A stretch of 7,503 nucleotides of DNA from Bacteroidia bacterium (GTDB lineage Bacteria > Bacteroidota > Bacteroidia > Bacteroidales > Azobacteroidaceae), in the NCBI GenBank assembly GCA_025996815.1, contig BNTT01000153.1, forward strand, positions 1-7,503, in the 5' to 3' direction. Positions 5,870 to 7,503 of this stretch are shown piece by piece; positions within the stretch are counted from its first letter, which is position 1; each line of letters begins with the position of its first letter. The notes under the pieces are model-generated. The model saw nothing but the letters and a program-made list of their open reading frames with translations, had not been told where the DNA came from and made no database searches. The translations under genes were made by a program, and so were the position numbers.

Positions 5870-5900
5870 CAAAGGTACAACAAATTTTTAAACTGACAAA
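5870..5900 (-). promoter_or_regulatory. Minus-strand promoter without a clear gene
   Basis: On the minus strand, TTTG (5900-5897), 19 nt, then TACCTTTG (5877-5870): a full match to the Bacteroidota consensus with the same spacing as the nuo promoter. Its transcript would run left toward the 3' end of ppa across only short, unconvincing frames. The complete insertion sequence begins 19 bp upstream of its -33 box. Confidence 0.6.
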
Positions 5901-5908
5901 ATAAATGT

Positions 5909-5918
5909 GCCTATGGCG
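5909..5918. repeat. Target-site duplication, left copy
   Basis: GCCTATGGCG directly abuts the left end of the insertion sequence and is repeated exactly at 7105-7114 next to its right end. Ten base pairs is within the known range for ISAs1-family elements. Confidence 0.9.
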
Positions 5919-5933
5919 CAGAGCAAACGCATC
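5919..5933 (+). repeat. IS left inverted terminal repeat
   Basis: CAGAGCAAACGCATC differs at one position (A for G, fourth base) from the right end and from the solo end at 5455. Further in, the two ends diverge apart from shared AT-richness. Confidence 0.88.
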
Positions 5934-5994
5934 AAAATTTAACAAATTTTAAATACTAAAACCTTTCGATTTGCGTTAGTATAATAAAAAAGTT

Positions 5995-7089
5995 ATGCAA
6001 ACACCGATTAGTTATTTTACAGAGCTGACAGACCCGCGCGTGGATAGGAGTAAAGTGCATTTGATGGAGGACATTATTTTTATCACCATTGCAGCGGTTA
6101 TTTGTGGGGCAGGAACGTGGAATGATATTGAAGATTATGGCAAAGCCAAAGAATCTTGGTTACGGTACTATCTGAAATTGCCCAACGGCATTCCCAGTCA
6201 CGACACTTTCAACCGATTTTTCAGTGCGTTAGACCCTGACGAATTTGAGCGCGCCTTCCTGTCATGGATAAAAGACATCTCAAAGCTCACTGACGGCGAC
6301 ATTGTCAGCATTGATGGAAAAACCATTTGCGGCTCGCGAGCGGGCAATTCCAAACGTGCGGTTCATATTGTCAGCGCGTGGTCAAAAGCCAATCAGTTGA
6401 GTTTAGGGCAAATCAAAGTTGATGAAAAGTCGAATGAAATCACGGCTATACCTAAGCTGTTGGATGTGTTGGCTCTACGTGGCTGCCTGGTCACCTTAGA
6501 TGCGATGGGCTGTCAGCGGGAAATTGCTGCCAAGATAAGGGAAAAAGGAGCCGATTACATTTTAGCCGTCAAAGGCAATCAGGGTTGTTTGGAAGAAGAT
6601 GCAGAACGAACTGTTCGCTTCACCAAACCGGAATCAGAATGGATAGAAGATGATGTTGGACACGGTCGCATTGAGCGACGGAAATGCACACTTTACAACA
6701 ATCTGTCGCTTATAGACAACGCTGCGGCATGGAAAGACTTGCGTGCGATAGTCAGGATAGAATCCACACGCTACTTCAAATCAAGTGCCAAAGAGGAAAA
6801 AGAGACACGGCTCTATATCACCAGTTCCAGTGGCGATGCAAAAATAATCGGCACCGGCGTTCGCTCGCACTGGGGTATCGAAAACAATCTGCATTGGCAA
6901 TTAGATGTGTCTTTCAATGAAGATGATAGCCGAAAAAGGGCAGGCTATGCGGCGCAAAATTTTTCCATGCTCAATAGAATAGCCCTTAATCTCCTTAAAC
7001 ATGACCAATCTAAAAAGCGAAGCGTCAGAGGCAAAAGGCTTGATGCCGGTTGGAATAATGATTATTTATTGAAAATCCTAACTAATTAA
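5995..7089 (+). CDS. ISAs1-family DDE transposase
   Basis: This is a 364-residue protein, close to full length for ISAs1 (YhhI or H-repeat-associated-like) transposases. The N-terminal third has the DPR...H.MEDIIFITIAAVICGAGTWNDIEDYGKAK type of region and the SHDTFNRFFSALDP segment near 68-81. The probable DDE triad is D107 (SIDGKT), D169 (VTLDAMGCQ) and E296 (HWGIENNLHW, followed by the DVSFNEDDSR block typical of the family). The enzyme should cut and rejoin the element's ends. The ATG at 5995 is 62 bp inside the left end, with only a weak purine run upstream. The stop lies 15 bp from the right end. No internal stop or frameshift is present, so it is probably functional. Confidence 0.95.
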   Translation: MQTPISYFTELTDPRVDRSKVHLMEDIIFITIAAVICGAGTWNDIEDYGKAKESWLRYYLKLPNGIPSHDTFNRFFSALDPDEFERAFLSWIKDISKLTDGDIVSIDGKTICGSRAGNSKRAVHIVSAWSKANQLSLGQIKVDEKSNEITAIPKLLDVLALRGCLVTLDAMGCQREIAAKIREKGADYILAVKGNQGCLEEDAERTVRFTKPESEWIEDDVGHGRIERRKCTLYNNLSLIDNAAAWKDLRAIVRIESTRYFKSSAKEEKETRLYITSSSGDAKIIGTGVRSHWGIENNLHWQLDVSFNEDDSRKRAGYAAQNFSMLNRIALNLLKHDQSKKRSVRGKRLDAGWNNDYLLKILTN

Positions 7090-7104
7090 GATGCGTTTGC
7101 CCTG
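7090..7104 (-). repeat. IS right inverted terminal repeat
   Basis: GATGCGTTTGCCCTG on the plus strand is the exact inverse of the solo end at 5455-5469 and matches the left end at 14 of 15 positions. It begins at the base after the transposase stop codon. Confidence 0.9.
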
Positions 7105-7114
7105 GCCTATGGCG
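7105..7114. repeat. Target-site duplication, right copy
   Basis: This is an exact second copy of GCCTATGGCG (5909-5918). Joining the flanks at this sequence gives the pre-insertion site. Confidence 0.9.
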
Positions 7115-7122
7115 TGTTAAAA

Positions 7123-7168
7123 GCAAGGCTCCAGCCTTGCATAATGCAGGAACGTAGCGGGACGCTAC
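7123..7168. repeat. Pair of perfect small hairpins (REP-like)
   Basis: GCAAGGCT-CC-AGCCTTGC (7123-7140) is a perfect 8-bp inverted repeat and GTAGCG-GGA-CGCTAC (7154-7168) a perfect 6-bp one. Two close palindromes of this kind suggest an interspersed REP-like repeat. No U-run follows either, so terminator action is unlikely. Confidence 0.55.
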
Positions 7169-7203
7169 ACCCGTTACCAATCAATTCGCTAAGTTGCTTT
7201 ATC

Positions 7204-7302
7204 TATTGTCTTGAACCACGATTTTAGCAAGATTTACAAGATTACCAGGAAAAAATCTTGTAGCATCTTGTAAATCTTGCAAAAATCATGGTTCAGACAG
7301 TA
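7204..7302. repeat. Long hairpin of about 99 nt, miniature-element-like inverted repeat
   Basis: The arm 7212-7242 (starting TGAACCACGATTTTAGCAAG) pairs with 7265-7295 with 29 of 31 bases complementary. After one bulged T (7211), pairing continues over 7204-7210 with 7296-7302, with one G-T pair. The central loop is 22 nt (7243-7264). Within the arms the unit CAAGATTTACAAGAT is itself repetitive. It resembles a MITE or folded-RNA repeat. There is no ORF inside and no clear target duplication. Confidence 0.75.
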
Positions 7303-7341
7303 TTGTGTAAATATCATAATGTTAACCCAAAGCGGCATTAA

Positions 7342-7375
7342 TTGTACATTTGCACCCGGATAGGGCATTGTGCTC
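7342..7375 (+). promoter_or_regulatory. Second copy of the ppa-type promoter and leader stem-loop
   Basis: The block 7342-7361 is identical to 4851-4870 and contains the -7 box TACATTTG (7345-7352) followed by GCACCCGGAT. The stem-loop GGGC-ATTGT-GCTC (7363-7375) follows at the same offset as in ppa. Weaker similarity continues to about 7415. It points right to a gene beyond the window edge. No clear -33 TTTG is present. Confidence 0.55.
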
Positions 7376-7412
7376 CTTGGTAAGTTCAATTAGTAACTGC
7401 GAAAAATCACTA

Positions 7413-7440
7413 TTACGAGCAACCTAAATTTTGCTCGTAA
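7413..7440 (+). promoter_or_regulatory. Perfect 10-bp hairpin in the leader near the right edge
   Basis: TTACGAGCAA (7413-7422) and TTGCTCGTAA (7431-7440) pair perfectly around an 8-nt loop. It lies about 60 nt after the predicted transcription start. No U-tract follows, so it is a leader structure or protein-binding palindrome rather than a standard terminator. The remaining 63 bases to the edge hold no gene that I can see. Confidence 0.5.
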
Positions 7441-7480
7441 ATAGAAAGCAACGACCGAAGGATAAAACTTCAAAAAGCGA

Positions 7481-7488
7481 CAAAAGTA
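7481..7488 (-). promoter_or_regulatory. Possible minus-strand -7 box at the edge
   Basis: CAAAAGTA on the plus strand reads TACTTTTG on the minus strand, the same octamer as the nuo -7 box. Its -33 partner would fall just outside the window, so it cannot be confirmed. Confidence 0.2.
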
Positions 7489-7503
7489 AAAAACAGAGAG
7501 AAA

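Larger units (their letters stand above)
5919..7104 (+). mobile_element. Complete ISAs1-family insertion sequence, 1186 bp
   Basis: The element is bounded by inverted terminal repeats: CAGAGCAAACGCATC at the left and, inverted, CAGGGCAAACGCATC at the right (14 of 15 identical). A perfect 10-bp direct repeat flanks it. It carries one gene, an intact transposase occupying nearly all the interior. Size, the CAG terminus, the 10-bp duplication and the transposase type agree with the ISAs1 family. The unbroken gene and perfect duplication suggest a recent and possibly still active insertion. The target was a repeat-rich intergenic region, so no gene appears to be broken. Confidence 0.92.

Noticed and set aside
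5455..7104. A single 1650-bp transposon with perfect 15-bp ends
   Set aside because: The flanks show no direct repeat, whereas 5919-7104 has a perfect 10-bp duplication. The larger unit remains only a possible alternative substrate.

Overview
The window looks like a chromosomal segment from a Bacteroidota (probably Bacteroidales) bacterium. Four things point there. NuoC and NuoD are fused and nuoH follows directly, with no nuoEFG between them. A protein with GldM-type C-terminal domains, a family tied to type IX secretion and gliding, lies at the left edge. Promoters match the Bacteroidota pattern (TTTG at -33, TAnnTTTG at -7). Most genes lack a Shine-Dalgarno sequence. Genus and species cannot be told from the sequence.

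Positions 1-4765 (minus strand, read right to left) hold a respiratory complex I operon: nuoA, nuoB, nuoCD, nuoH, nuoI, followed by a secreted GldM-C-terminal-like protein whose start overlaps the nuoI stop and which runs off the left edge. The genes are tightly packed: nuoA/nuoB overlap by 10 nt, nuoB/nuoCD by 14 nt, nuoCD/nuoH are 6 nt apart, and nuoI overlaps the last gene by 4 nt. The one looser junction, nuoH/nuoI, is filled by an AT-rich tandem repeat. nuoJ-N are not in view and may lie beyond position 1 or elsewhere.

Positions 4766-4918 are a compact divergent promoter region. A well-formed promoter fires left into nuo and a -7 box fires right into ppa, a family I inorganic pyrophosphatase (4919-5452). 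The two -7 boxes lie at equal distance on either side of one central tetramer.

Positions 5453-7503 form a repeat- and transposon-rich region. It holds an isolated insertion-sequence end 2 nt after the ppa stop, small palindromes, a doubtful short ORF, and a minus-strand promoter without a convincing gene. A complete, apparently recent ISAs1-family insertion sequence follows (5919-7104: intact transposase, 15-bp terminal repeats, perfect 10-bp target duplication). Beyond it are two small hairpins, a hairpin of about 99 nt that resembles a miniature element, and a second copy of the ppa-type promoter and leader, pointing to a gene beyond the right edge. That leader carries a covarying stem-loop and a perfect 10-bp hairpin further down.

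The nuo genes encode the membrane arm base (A, H) and the connecting Fe-S and quinone module (B, CD, I) of a proton-pumping quinone reductase. Pyrophosphatase pulls biosynthetic reactions forward by removing PPi. No completely new system is evident. The best leads are the GldM-like gene at the end of the nuo operon and the repeated promoter-leader module.
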